Part shown: positions 39,760 to 48,968 of the stretch, in pieces
Position numbering within the stretch: position 1 is the stretch's first letter
How the letters are laid out: every line of letters starts with the position of its first letter
Origin: Cohnella zeiphila
GTDB taxonomy: Bacteria; Bacillota; Bacilli; Paenibacillales; Paenibacillaceae
Assembly (NCBI RefSeq): GCF_014212055.1
Contig: NZ_JACJVO010000003.1
Coordinates: forward strand, 246,945-310,944
Length of the DNA: 64,000 nt
Reading direction: 5' to 3'
The notes under the pieces: generated by a model
Databases searched by the model: none
What the model was told of the DNA's origin: nothing
What the model saw: the letters and a program-made list of their open reading frames with translations, nothing else
Program-made: the position numbers and the translations under genes

Positions 39760-42700
39760 ATGAGGAAGCTGAAAACGTGGCTGGCCGGCCTTGCGGCGGC
39801 GATGCTGCTTTTCTCCGCAGCTCCCGTTTATGCGGACGAGACGCAGCCGGCGGATCAAGGGACGGGCCCTGCCGTTGCGGAAGCCGCGGCCGATGCGGCA
39901 CCGTCCTATGTGCGCATCAAGAACAGATGGCAGAGCAACTATCTTTACGAAGCGTCGGACCATCGGGTGCTGTACGGCAGGACGGCTCCCGAGGACGCAT
40001 CCTCCCATTGGATCGTCGAGGACGGCGAGAACGGCGCCAAGCGGATCAAGAACGTCAAGACGGGCGACTACATCACCCTCGACGGCGTCGCGCAGCGCCG
40101 GGACGCGCTGATGGCCCAGCCGGCGGAGACGAGCTCGCCTCAGGATCAATGGTATATCGAGAACGCGGTCAACGAGGGCTTCGTGCTGATCAAGAGCGCG
40201 GCGGTTCCGTCGTCCGCGAACCTGGTCGTTCACGAAGAGGACCAGCTCGGGTATGCCGAGGTCAGCAACGATATCAACGTGACGTTCGACAGCCCGCAGT
40301 GGGCGCTCGAGCCGGAGGGAACGGCTTCGGAGATCGCGCCGGTGCGGATCGTCAACTTCACGACAGGAGCTGCGGGCACCGACTATTTGTACGAGGATGC
40401 GAGCACCGGGGAGATCAAGCACGGAGATTTGTCGGCTGCGGATTCGGATCACCTCCTTTGGAGGCTGGAGGATTACGACGGGAAAAAGCGCATCCGCAAC
40501 GTCGCCACCGGCCATTACGCGACGGCGGGCGATCCGGCGTTGGGAACGGCCGGCACGTCGGACGCCGCGAAGGACGACCAGTGGACGATCGTGGAGTCCG
40601 AGCAGTATGACGACTACGTCGCCCTCCAAAGCGTGTCCGATTCGACCCGATATTTGAACATCGGCGGCGAAGATGGCCTTGCGCGTTCCGGCAGCGTCGA
40701 TCCGAATTCGGACGCGGCGCAATGGATGCTGGAGGACCCTGCCGCGGCAGCCCAGCCCGAATATGTCCGGATCAAAAACGAATGGCAATCGTTTGTCCTG
40801 TACGAGGACGAGAACGGCGACCTGAAATACGGCAACGAGCGGACCGACGGGCGGGATCAGTGGCACATCGTCAAATACGACGGCCGCAAGCTGTTTGTCA
40901 ATCGGGCGACCGGCCACTATCTGTCCATGCCGGGTACGGACGGGCGCCTGAAGGTCGTGGCGCACGACCCGGCCGCGGCGCCGGCGCCGGAACTGATCTG
41001 GAGCGTCAAATCGATGGGCGGCGCCTCGAAAATCATCCGCAACGTCGGCGATCCGCTGCCGGCGGGAGACAACGCGCGGCTGATCAACCTTCAGAACTTG
41101 ACCAAATACGCGGAGTATTCGATCATCAACCGCAACTGGGGCAGCCCGAAGTGGGACTTCATTCCGGTGACCGACAGCGGGCCTGCAACGGTCCGGTTCG
41201 TAAGCGCGGACGGTTCGGCGCTGTACGAGAAGGCGACGGACAATCCGGACGTCGGCATCGTGCAGTACGGCGGCGTTCCGGCGTCGGACCGAACGTCTCT
41301 TTGGCTGCTTGCGGCGACGCCGGACGGAGCCTACTGGGTGCAGAACGTCGCCACCGGCCATCACCTGTCTCTGCAGAACATTGCAGACAACCCCGCTGCC
41401 GCCGACGATCCGATGCAGGCGACGAAGGAATTTTACGAGGTATGGGGCAGCGCCAAATGGAAAGTCGAAGGGACGCTCGATACCCCCGGCTTCCTTCGCA
41501 GCGCATGGAGCGGACATGTGGCCCGCATGGACGGCAGCGGCAACGTCAAGGCGAGCGATACGGAGGACGACAGCGGCAAGTTCACGGTCGTTCCGGCCGT
41601 CGTCGCCCCGCCGCTTCCGGAGGGGCCGATCCGCATCCGGAACAACTTCAACGGACAGTATCTTTTTGAACAGAACGGCATCGTCAAATACGGCGACGTC
41701 GCCGAATCCAACGGCTACAGCCATTGGATCGTCGAGCAAGACGGCGATACGGTGCGTCTCAAAAACCGGGCGACCGGCGACTACGCGCAGACTTCGCCCG
41801 ACTACTCGTACATCGTCGCTTCCGCCGGCGGAGGGGATTCGGACGCGGCGGGCTGGTCGCTCGAGCCGACGGCGGACGGCAATCACTGGCTGCTCCGCAG
41901 TCGGAACGGAAGCTACAGCGACGAATATCTGAACGTACAAAACGGACTCGGCTATGCGGAACGCGGATTGTATCTGACCTCCTTCGGGTCGCTGCAGTGG
42001 GACTTCGCCGCGGCGCCGGAAGCGTTCGAGACGCCGGACATGAACGGCGAGCGCAACGAGATCACGTCGACGCCCGTTCAGGACGATACGAATTACGTCC
42101 GCATTGCAAGCTCGTCGGACGATGGCACGGCTGTGAAGTACCTGACCGAAGACGGCGGCGGCGTCTCGCTCGCGGCGTCGGTTGGCGGCGCGGCTTCGCA
42201 ATGGCTCGCGCAGGACTTCAACGGGCGCAAGCTGCTGCGGAACCGGGCGACCGGGCATCTGCTCGCCGCCGACGGCAGCGCCTTGCAAACCGTTAGCGAG
42301 GATTCGCGTGCAGACGCAAGTGCTCAATGGATGATCGAGGACTCGCTTGGCTACAAGGTCGTGCGCAGCGCATCGTCGGAGGCGCTGCCGCTGCTTGCCG
42401 CTGCGGGCGGCGGGGTCGGGCTGGACGCTGCGGCTTCGGTTGCGGGCGCGCGATGGGCGTTCGAGCCGGTCGTATCCGACGTCGTCTACGAAGCGGAGGA
42501 CGCGTTCCAGGGCGGAGGCGCAACGGCAGCTGCGGACGTTCCGGGCTATACGGGAACGGGATACGTGACGGACATGGGCGAGAAGGGGGCCAAGATCAGC
42601 TTCGCGGTCAATGCCCAAGCGGAAGGAAGCTACCAGACTTCGGTCCGGTATCTGAATACGGGCGGCGCAGCGCGAACGGTCGGAGTGTACGTGAACGGCA

Positions 42701-45700
42701 TCCGCACGCAAGCCTTGAATCTGCCGGGCACTTCCGGCTGGTCGGAGCTGGCGATCGGACTCGATTTGCGCGCGGGCATCAATTCCGTCGCTTTGCAGGC
42801 GGACGATGCCGGGCAGACGGGCGCGGCCATCGATTCGCTGACGGTGAGGGACAGCGTGAACAAGGCGTATCGCGGCGCGACAGTGCCTTACGTCTCTTAT
42901 GAAGCGGAACAGGGAACGACGAACGGAGACATTCTCGGTCCGACTCGGACCTATCTCGATGTCGCTTCGGAGGCTTCCGGCCGGGAAGCGGTCCAGTTGA
43001 GCGAGACCGGGCAGTACGTCGAGTTCAAGACGGTCCGGGACGCGGATTCGATCGTGCTGCGCTACTCGATTCCCGACAGCCCGGACGGAAAGGGGACGAC
43101 GGCGACCCTCGGGCTGTACGTCGACGGGAAGTTCCGGCAGAAGCTCGAGCTATCGTCCAAATACGCTTGGGAATACGGCAGCTATCCTTGGTCGAACAAT
43201 CCGCAGGATGGCAATCCGCACCGGTTTTTCGACGAAATGCATGCGCTGACCGGCGATATCCCGGCAGGGTCGACCGTGCGGCTGGAAAAAGACGAGGACA
43301 GCACGGCGGATCATTATGTGATCGATTTGGTCGAAATGGAGCAAGTGGCGGAACCGTACGCTATGCCGGACGGCTTCCTGTCGGTAACCGACTACGGCGC
43401 GGTCGCGAATGACGGACAGGACGACACGGCCGCCTTCAAGGCTGCGATGGAAGCGGCCAAGGAGGAAGGCAAGGGCGTCTGGTTCCCGCAAGGCGAATTC
43501 GGGCTCGCGGACGGCCTGCTCGATCTCGACCAGGTGACGATCCGCGGCGCCGGCATGTGGTACACGACGCTGAAGGGCGCGAAGTTTTTCGGCAGGGGCG
43601 TCGACATCCAGGTATACGATCTGATGATCGACGGGGAAATCAACGTCCGCGACGACGAGGCGCATACGAATGCGTTCGAGGGCGCCTTCGGGCCGGGCTC
43701 GGTCATCCAGGACGTATGGATCGAGCACACGAAAGCCGGGCTTTGGCTGACGAAGCCGAAGGACGGCGCCGAGAACGAGATCACGGACGGCTTGTACATG
43801 CTCGGGCTGCGCATTCGCGACCTGATGGCCGACGGCATCAATTTCTGCGTCGGTACGGAGAACAGCATGATGGAGCAGACGGACGTCCGCTATCCCGGCG
43901 ACGACGGCATCGCGATATGGTCGGCCGAAGGGCGGGCCAGCGTGAACAATACGGTCCGCTTCAACACCGTGTCGCTGCCTTGGCTGGCGGACAACTACGC
44001 GGTGTTCGGCGGCACCGGCAACAAGTTCCAGGATAACATCGGCGTCGATTCGATCCGCGGCGGAGCGGGCATCGCGGTCTCGACCCGGTTTTCGCCCGTG
44101 CCGTTCGCCGGCACGACCGTCGTCGAGCGCAATACGTTCATCCGGACCGGCAGCTACAGCCCGGACGTCCAAAGCAACCTGGGCGCCATCTGGGTGGCGG
44201 CGCAGGAGAAGGACATGAACACCGGACGCGTCGTCATCCGAGACAATACGGCTTTGAACAGCATGTACCAAGGGCTGTCGATTTTGGGCACTTTCAACAT
44301 GGGGCAGGTCGTTCTCCAGGACCTCGTGTTTGACGGAGCAGGCACCAACGGCGTGGAAGTGGCGCCCACGCTCAAGGGCGGCGCCCAAGTCGACAATGTC
44401 ATCGTCCGCAACGCGAAAATGGCGGACGTCGCGAACGGGGCCGGCAACGCCTTTGTTTTCGACGAGGTGAACGAAGGGTTCGCCAATGCCGTCAAACCGT
44501 TCTCTGCGGAATGGACCGACGGCTCGACCGGCCGGTTCGTTCTGGGGCAAGGCCGGAGCGCGAGCTCGAAGGTGAAGGATCCTTCGGGCGCCGATATTGG
44601 CGACAAGGCATCGTTTACGACGGCGGATACGGCGATCGCGACGGTTACTGCCGACGGGGTTGTCACCGGGATCAGCGACGGCGAGACACGCCTGCATATC
44701 GCGGTCGGCGATGCTTCCCGCGATTACACGCTGACCGTTATCCCTTCCGCTCCGACGTCTGTTCCTTCGAACCCGGGAAGCGGGACGGCCGGGTCTTCCG
44801 GCAGCGCGGCGGACAACGATCGGAAGCTGGCGGATTCGAAGGAGTCCGCGATCGTGTTTGAGGTTCGTTCGGACAATGCCGACGGCAAGGTTCCGTTTAC
44901 GGTAGCGGGCTTGCAAAAGGCGCTGACCGTTCATCCGAACGCGACGCTCGTCATCCGGAACGGCGGCGCCTCTTACTGGTTCCCGCTGTCGCTCATCGGG
45001 AAATTGCTGGATGGCCGAGACGTAAGCGACCCGGCTTCTGCGATTTGGACGTTTACGGTTCGACCGTCGGCAGTAGACGAGGCTGCGCAAGCGGCGGAGC
45101 AAGCGAAGAAACAAGGGTTCAGCCTCGCGGGCAATCCGGTCGAATTCGCGGTCTCGCTGCAGGCGGGGGACCGAAACGAGCCGATCGGCTACTTTGGGGG
45201 CGTCTACGTTAATCGCACGATAGAGGTGAATGGGGAACTGAACCCGGATACGGCGACCGCGCTCGTATACGATCCGGCATCCGGCAGCTTCGAATACGTC
45301 CCCGCCACGTTCTCGACCTCCGGCGGAAAAACGACGGCGACGATCCGGAGCATGGGCAACAGCATTTACGTCGTGGCCGATCATCCGGCGACATTCGCGG
45401 ACATTGCGAGCCATTGGGCTCAAGACGCGATCGAGAAATTAGCCGCCAAGACCATCGTCCAAGGCGTCTCCGCCGGCGAATTCGCGCCGAACCGCGCGGT
45501 TACCCGCGCCGAGTTCGCCGCGCTGCTCGTCCGGGCGCTGGGGCTTCGCGGCGAGGGCGTTGACAATGGCGTCGGCAAGCGCTTCTCCGACGTCGGCGCC
45601 GAAGCTTGGTACGCCAAGGACGTCGCGATCGCTTCCGCGTACGGACTGGCGCAAGGAATGGCGGACGGTACATTCCGTCCGGGAGACACGATCACCCGCG

Positions 45701-45975
45701 AGCAGATGGCGGTCATGATCGCGCAAGCGTGGAAGCTTGCCGCGGCGGAGGACAGCGCGAGCGAGTCTTCCGCTTCCGCAGCCGGCACCGGCAGCGGGTT
45801 CCGGGACGCCGCCGACATCCACGCTTGGGCGGCGGATGCGGTTGCGGCGGCCGTGAGCAAGGGCCTGATGCAAGGCAAGCCGGGCGGCGTTTTCGCGCCG
45901 CTTGACCCGGCCTCGCGCGCGGAAGCCGCGACTCTTCTCGGCCGCTTGCTGACAGCGGCCGGGCTGATGAACTGA
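39760..45975 (+). CDS. Giant SLH-anchored modular GH87-like alpha-1,3-glucanase
   Basis: A 2071-residue secreted protein. A signal peptide ends near AAPVYADE. Residues 45-900 hold six diverged repeats of about 130-150 residues (YVRIKNRWQSNYLYE, YVRIKNEWQSFVLYE, PIRIRNNFNGQYLFE and others). Two CBM6/35-like modules follow, beginning VVYEAEDAFQGG and VSYEAEQGTTNGD. The parallel beta-helix (from SVTDYGAVANDGQDDTAAF) has Asp1358 (MADGINF) and Asp1381-Asp1382 (PGDDGIAI). That spacing of 23 and 24 equals the catalytic triad I recall for Paenibacillus GH87 glucanase AglFH1. A Big_2 domain, a linker domain and three C-terminal SLH domains follow. It likely digests fungal or streptococcal alpha-glucan at the cell surface. 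Confidence 0.82.
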   Translation: MRKLKTWLAGLAAAMLLFSAAPVYADETQPADQGTGPAVAEAAADAAPSYVRIKNRWQSNYLYEASDHRVLYGRTAPEDASSHWIVEDGENGAKRIKNVKTGDYITLDGVAQRRDALMAQPAETSSPQDQWYIENAVNEGFVLIKSAAVPSSANLVVHEEDQLGYAEVSNDINVTFDSPQWALEPEGTASEIAPVRIVNFTTGAAGTDYLYEDASTGEIKHGDLSAADSDHLLWRLEDYDGKKRIRNVATGHYATAGDPALGTAGTSDAAKDDQWTIVESEQYDDYVALQSVSDSTRYLNIGGEDGLARSGSVDPNSDAAQWMLEDPAAAAQPEYVRIKNEWQSFVLYEDENGDLKYGNERTDGRDQWHIVKYDGRKLFVNRATGHYLSMPGTDGRLKVVAHDPAAAPAPELIWSVKSMGGASKIIRNVGDPLPAGDNARLINLQNLTKYAEYSIINRNWGSPKWDFIPVTDSGPATVRFVSADGSALYEKATDNPDVGIVQYGGVPASDRTSLWLLAATPDGAYWVQNVATGHHLSLQNIADNPAAADDPMQATKEFYEVWGSAKWKVEGTLDTPGFLRSAWSGHVARMDGSGNVKASDTEDDSGKFTVVPAVVAPPLPEGPIRIRNNFNGQYLFEQNGIVKYGDVAESNGYSHWIVEQDGDTVRLKNRATGDYAQTSPDYSYIVASAGGGDSDAAGWSLEPTADGNHWLLRSRNGSYSDEYLNVQNGLGYAERGLYLTSFGSLQWDFAAAPEAFETPDMNGERNEITSTPVQDDTNYVRIASSSDDGTAVKYLTEDGGGVSLAASVGGAASQWLAQDFNGRKLLRNRATGHLLAADGSALQTVSEDSRADASAQWMIEDSLGYKVVRSASSEALPLLAAAGGGVGLDAAASVAGARWAFEPVVSDVVYEAEDAFQGGGATAAADVPGYTGTGYVTDMGEKGAKISFAVNAQAEGSYQTSVRYLNTGGAARTVGVYVNGIRTQALNLPGTSGWSELAIGLDLRAGINSVALQADDAGQTGAAIDSLTVRDSVNKAYRGATVPYVSYEAEQGTTNGDILGPTRTYLDVASEASGREAVQLSETGQYVEFKTVRDADSIVLRYSIPDSPDGKGTTATLGLYVDGKFRQKLELSSKYAWEYGSYPWSNNPQDGNPHRFFDEMHALTGDIPAGSTVRLEKDEDSTADHYVIDLVEMEQVAEPYAMPDGFLSVTDYGAVANDGQDDTAAFKAAMEAAKEEGKGVWFPQGEFGLADGLLDLDQVTIRGAGMWYTTLKGAKFFGRGVDIQVYDLMIDGEINVRDDEAHTNAFEGAFGPGSVIQDVWIEHTKAGLWLTKPKDGAENEITDGLYMLGLRIRDLMADGINFCVGTENSMMEQTDVRYPGDDGIAIWSAEGRASVNNTVRFNTVSLPWLADNYAVFGGTGNKFQDNIGVDSIRGGAGIAVSTRFSPVPFAGTTVVERNTFIRTGSYSPDVQSNLGAIWVAAQEKDMNTGRVVIRDNTALNSMYQGLSILGTFNMGQVVLQDLVFDGAGTNGVEVAPTLKGGAQVDNVIVRNAKMADVANGAGNAFVFDEVNEGFANAVKPFSAEWTDGSTGRFVLGQGRSASSKVKDPSGADIGDKASFTTADTAIATVTADGVVTGISDGETRLHIAVGDASRDYTLTVIPSAPTSVPSNPGSGTAGSSGSAADNDRKLADSKESAIVFEVRSDNADGKVPFTVAGLQKALTVHPNATLVIRNGGASYWFPLSLIGKLLDGRDVSDPASAIWTFTVRPSAVDEAAQAAEQAKKQGFSLAGNPVEFAVSLQAGDRNEPIGYFGGVYVNRTIEVNGELNPDTATALVYDPASGSFEYVPATFSTSGGKTTATIRSMGNSIYVVADHPATFADIASHWAQDAIEKLAAKTIVQGVSAGEFAPNRAVTRAEFAALLVRALGLRGEGVDNGVGKRFSDVGAEAWYAKDVAIASAYGLAQGMADGTFRPGDTITREQMAVMIAQAWKLAAAEDSASESSASAAGTGSGFRDAADIHAWAADAVAAAVSKGLMQGKPGGVFAPLDPASRAEAATLLGRLLTAAGLMN

Positions 45976-46022
45976 TCGTCTGTTAGCCGGCAAGACCGCG
46001 AGGACGGAATTTTTGCCATACG

Positions 46023-46066
46023 AGCAGCCCGCTGGCGCGTCGACGCCTCGGGCTGCTTTTCTTTTT
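46023..46066 (+). terminator. Terminator of the SLH glucanase gene
   Basis: AGCAGCCCG (46023-46031) pairs with CGGGCTGCT (46049-46057), followed by TTTCTTTTT. Confidence 0.85.
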
Positions 46067-46079
46067 GGCCGATAACGAG

Positions 46080-46205
46080 TAGGCATTTTAACAGACTTCT
46101 TCTGCTCCAATCCTCGTATTTCCGTGTATGTAGGCTATCCGACTGCCTTCTTTCGCTTATCCGTCCTATTTTCGCATGGGTGGGCAGTTAGACAGCCTTC
46201 TTCCA
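46080..46205 (-). repeat. Three tandem units of about 51 bp
   Basis: Units start at 46080, 46131 and 46181 (periods 51 and 50). Each carries a TAGGC/TGGGC...ACnGnCTTCTT core on the plus strand. They share their core (in inverse orientation) with the two units at 47349-47440 on the other side of the dehydrogenase gene. The 278-base gap holds no gene. Confidence 0.6.
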
Positions 46206-46253
46206 TCCCCCGCCGCTTTCCGGCACCGACCGGCGTGCAGCTTCGGGAATCCC

Positions 46254-47261
46254 CTACCGTTTGCCGCCGACGACGTTGACCGGGGAGCCGGACAGGAATC
46301 GGGCGGCGTTGTCGATCGCGGTGCCGAGCAGGCGCCGTCTCGCTTCGAACGAAGCCCAAGCGATGTGCGGCGTAATGATGCAGTTGCGGGCGGACAAAAG
46401 CGGATTGCCGGGGGAAGGAGGCTCCGCCGACAGAACGTCCAACGCCGCTCCGGCGAGCCGGCCTTCGTTCAGCGCGGCGGCCAGGTCCGCTTCCGCGATC
46501 AGTTTGCCGCGGGCGGTATTGACGAGCATCGCGCCCGGCTTCATCCGGCCGATCGTCTCTTGGCGGATCAGCCCTTCCGTCTCCGGCGTCAGCGGACAAT
46601 GAAGGCTGACGACATCCGACCGGCGCAGCAGCTCCTCGAGCTCCACGCGGGGGACGCCGCCATCTTTGCCGTCTCGTTCGTTCTCTCGCCCGCTTGTCCC
46701 CTCCGCCGGCTCTTTTCTCCCCGCCCGCCCCGAGGCGACGACGTTCATGCCGAACGCTTTGGCGAGCTCCGCCACCTTTTCGCCGATCCGCCCCATTCCG
46801 ACGATGCCCATCGTTTTGCCGGACAGCTCGGTCAGCGGCGAACGCCAGTAGCAGAAATCCGGGCTGCGCGCCCAATCTCCGCCGCGAACCGATTCGCCGT
46901 GCTCGCCGACCCGATGGCACAGCTCGAGCAGCAGCGCGAATACGAATTGCGCGACGGATTCGGTCCCGTAGGACGGAACGTTCGTCACGGTAATGCCCAG
47001 TTCGGCGGCGCATGCGACGTCTACCTGATCGTATCCGGTGGCAAGCACGCCGACATATCGCAGATCCGGCAGGCGGGCGAGCGTCTCCCGGCGCAGAGGA
47101 GCTTTGTTGGTAAACACCATCTCGGCTCCCCGGCAGCGCTCCGCGATCTCTTCGACCGGCGTACGATCGTACACTTCCAGCTCTCCCAGCTTCTCCAGCT
47201 CCGCCCACGTCAAATCTCCGGGATTGAGCGTATATCCGTCCAGCACGACGATTTTTTTCAA
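46254..47261 (-). CDS. D-2-hydroxyacid dehydrogenase (glycerate/hydroxypyruvate type)
   Basis: The 335-residue NAD-dependent dehydrogenase has LATGYDQVD, VPSYGTESVAQFVFALLLE, the Rossmann motif GIVGMGRIGEKVA, the catalytic Arg in NTARGKLI and the catalytic His in ITPHIAWAS. The pattern resembles glycerate dehydrogenase/hydroxypyruvate reductase. An insertion of about 20 charged residues (EPAEGTSGRENERDGKDGG) sits after the cofactor-binding strand. It is a single gene flanked on both sides by inverted copies of a 51-bp repeat. Confidence 0.87.
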   Translation of the reverse strand: MKKIVVLDGYTLNPGDLTWAELEKLGELEVYDRTPVEEIAERCRGAEMVFTNKAPLRRETLARLPDLRYVGVLATGYDQVDVACAAELGITVTNVPSYGTESVAQFVFALLLELCHRVGEHGESVRGGDWARSPDFCYWRSPLTELSGKTMGIVGMGRIGEKVAELAKAFGMNVVASGRAGRKEPAEGTSGRENERDGKDGGVPRVELEELLRRSDVVSLHCPLTPETEGLIRQETIGRMKPGAMLVNTARGKLIAEADLAAALNEGRLAGAALDVLSAEPPSPGNPLLSARNCIITPHIAWASFEARRRLLGTAIDNAARFLSGSPVNVVGGKR

Positions 47262-47348
47262 TGAGGCCAGCTCCTCTGTCTACACCTTTTTTTCCCATCG
47301 TAACGGATCGATCCGACAATCTCAATTGGAACGTGGAGAGCGGCGGCC

Positions 47349-47440
47349 GGAAGAGAGCAACCGGATTACTCGCATGTACGGATAAGCGGCGGAATGAGCG
47401 GAAGAAAGCAAGCGGATGGCTCACAGGACGGATAAAGGCC
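47349..47440 (+). repeat. Two direct units of a 51-bp repeat
   Basis: GGAAGAGAGCAACCGGAT at 47349 recurs as GGAAGAAAGCAAGCGGAT at 47400, 51 bp apart. Each is followed by a CTCnCA and an ACGGATAA segment. Inverted relatives lie at 46080-46205. Confidence 0.6.
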
Positions 47441-47499
47441 ACGCAGCGCGGCTGTCGCATGGATTCGGTAACTTTTGCCGCCCGTAGCCCGTCTAAATA

Positions 47500-47515
47500 A
47501 GACAAGCATTTGTCT
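47500..47515. promoter_or_regulatory. Short dyad upstream of the lipoprotein gene
   Basis: AGACAA-GCAT-TTGTCT, a perfect 6-bp dyad 35 bases before the start codon. It could be an operator or a small hairpin; no regulator is assigned. Confidence 0.35.
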
Positions 47516-47550
47516 GTTTGGGCAAGATAGAGAGATAAGGAGTGGAGACG

Positions 47551-48090
47551 ATGGGAAAATGGGGGAGTCTTCTGCTGCTCGTCGCCGGTGCGGCGTGGCT
47601 GCTGAGCGGATGCCGAAGCACGACGATGGAGGATGCTTTTCGCCAGCAGTATCCGGATCCGGGCTACGAGCTGCTCTATTCCGAAGCCGTAGGGGACCGG
47701 TACCTTGCCTTCTTCAAGTCGCCGCAGCCGGACGGAACGGCGGGGATCGGATTGGCCGTGTTCGAAGGCGGGCGGGGCAAAGGGTGGACGGTGCTGCAGA
47801 CCGGTACGTTCTACGATCCCGGAAGCCTGGGCGTCGATATTGCCCAAGTGGACTTGGGGAACGAAGGGACGAAGGACGTCGTGTTCGGTTATACGGACAA
47901 TAAGAACGTGGCGAAGATCGCGACCGTCGATTCGCAAGGCGACACGGTCCAGGCGGAGCTGATCGATACTGATTGGAAAAAGATCTGGTTCGCGGTCGGA
48001 GACATCGAGACGCTGAACGTGAAGGCGTTCGCGGCGGACGGCCGGGTGGTGGCCCAAGTTCCGGACGCGAACGCGGAGTACGGTTCTTGA
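47551..48090 (+). CDS. Small lipoprotein of unknown function
   Basis: The 179-residue protein has a lipoprotein signal (SLLLLVAGAAWLLSGC). The mature domain alternates hydrophobic and polar residues as in a beta-propeller or beta-sheet fold (VDLGNEGTKDVVFGYTDNKN, FAVGDIETLNVKAF), reminiscent of FG-GAP-like blades. No family was recognised. The ATG at 47551 is chosen because AAGGAG lies 8 bases upstream; an in-frame GTG at 47542 overlaps that site. Confidence 0.65.
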   Translation: MGKWGSLLLLVAGAAWLLSGCRSTTMEDAFRQQYPDPGYELLYSEAVGDRYLAFFKSPQPDGTAGIGLAVFEGGRGKGWTVLQTGTFYDPGSLGVDIAQVDLGNEGTKDVVFGYTDNKNVAKIATVDSQGDTVQAELIDTDWKKIWFAVGDIETLNVKAFAADGRVVAQVPDANAEYGS

Positions 48091-48142
48091 GGGCGCGGAA
48101 GACGCGGAAAAACGAGGCGAAAAACTTTTTTCGTTTTTTCGC

Positions 48143-48190
48143 TTGCCAAAACTAATTCGATTAGTTATTATAAAGCTAACGACATTAGTT
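48143..48190 (+). promoter_or_regulatory. Promoter with two TetR-type operators
   Basis: TTGCCA (48143-48148), 17 bases, TATTAT (48166-48171). A perfect 17-bp dyad AACTAAT-TCG-ATTAGTT (48150-48166) fills the spacer. A second, imperfect copy, AGCTAAC-GAC-ATTAGTT (48174-48190), lies 24 bp downstream. The TetR gene at 48949 in the same operon is the obvious repressor. Confidence 0.8.
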
Positions 48191-48215
48191 ATCCAAAAAT
48201 AAGGAGCGATCGGAT

Positions 48216-48968
48216 ATGAAAATAACGAAAAGCCATTCGGTTTACCAGCTCGCTTTTCTGCCTCGCCTGTTCCCGGTGAACGTGTACTTCGTGGAAGAGT
48301 CCGATAGCCTGACGCTGATCGACGCCGGCATGCCTTTCAGCACGAAGGGAATTCTGAAGGCGGCGGCACGAATCGGCAAGCCGATCAAGCGGATCGTGCT
48401 CACCCATGCGCACGGCGACCACATCGGAGCGCTGGACGCGCTGAAGGCGGCGCTGCCGGACGCGAAAGTCTATCTCTCGGCGCGCGACGAACGGCTGCTG
48501 CGCGGCGACAAGTCGCTGGACGCCGGCGAAGCCGCCGGCCCGGTGCGCGGAGACGTTCCGGCTCCGGGCAAAATCAAGACGCGTCCCGACGTGCTGCTCG
48601 CGGACGGCGACCGGATCGGCTCGCTGCTGGCCGTCGCGGCTCCCGGCCATACGCCCGGCTCGATGTCGTTCCTCGATACGCGGGGCGGCGCGCTGATCGC
48701 GGGCGACGCGTTCCAGACGCGCGGCGGCGTCGCGGTGTCGGGCAAGAAGCAGCCGCTGTTCCCTTTTCCCGCCATGGCGACCTGGAGCGCGTCCACCGCG
48801 CTGGAAAGCGCCCGCCGGCTGCGGGATTTGAAGCCGACTCTCCTCGCGATCGGCCACGGCAAAATGCTGCAAAACCCCGGAGCCGCCATGGACCGCGCAA
48901 TCGTCGAAGCAGAGCGGAGCCTCTCCGCTGCGAGAGGAGGTGCTGGACATGCCGCGAATCGGACTTGA
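48216..48968 (+). CDS. MBL-fold metallo-hydrolase
   Basis: The 250-residue hydrolase has the metallo-beta-lactamase motif THAHGDHIG, a later ligand in APGHTPGSMSF, Asp in IAGDAF and His in GHGKM. Members of this family hydrolyse thioesters, lactones or phosphodiesters; the substrate is unknown. AAGGAG precedes the ATG. Its end overlaps the TetR gene by 20 bases, and two TetR-type operators lie in its promoter, so it is the likely target of local repression. Confidence 0.87.
   Translation: MKITKSHSVYQLAFLPRLFPVNVYFVEESDSLTLIDAGMPFSTKGILKAAARIGKPIKRIVLTHAHGDHIGALDALKAALPDAKVYLSARDERLLRGDKSLDAGEAAGPVRGDVPAPGKIKTRPDVLLADGDRIGSLLAVAAPGHTPGSMSFLDTRGGALIAGDAFQTRGGVAVSGKKQPLFPFPAMATWSASTALESARRLRDLKPTLLAIGHGKMLQNPGAAMDRAIVEAERSLSAARGGAGHAANRT

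Noticed and set aside
39745..42711. A 988-codon minus-strand open frame opposite the SLH glucanase
   Set aside because: The Arg/Val-rich, low-complexity translation mirrors the codon bias of the real plus-strand gene. It has no recognisable fold or ribosome site.
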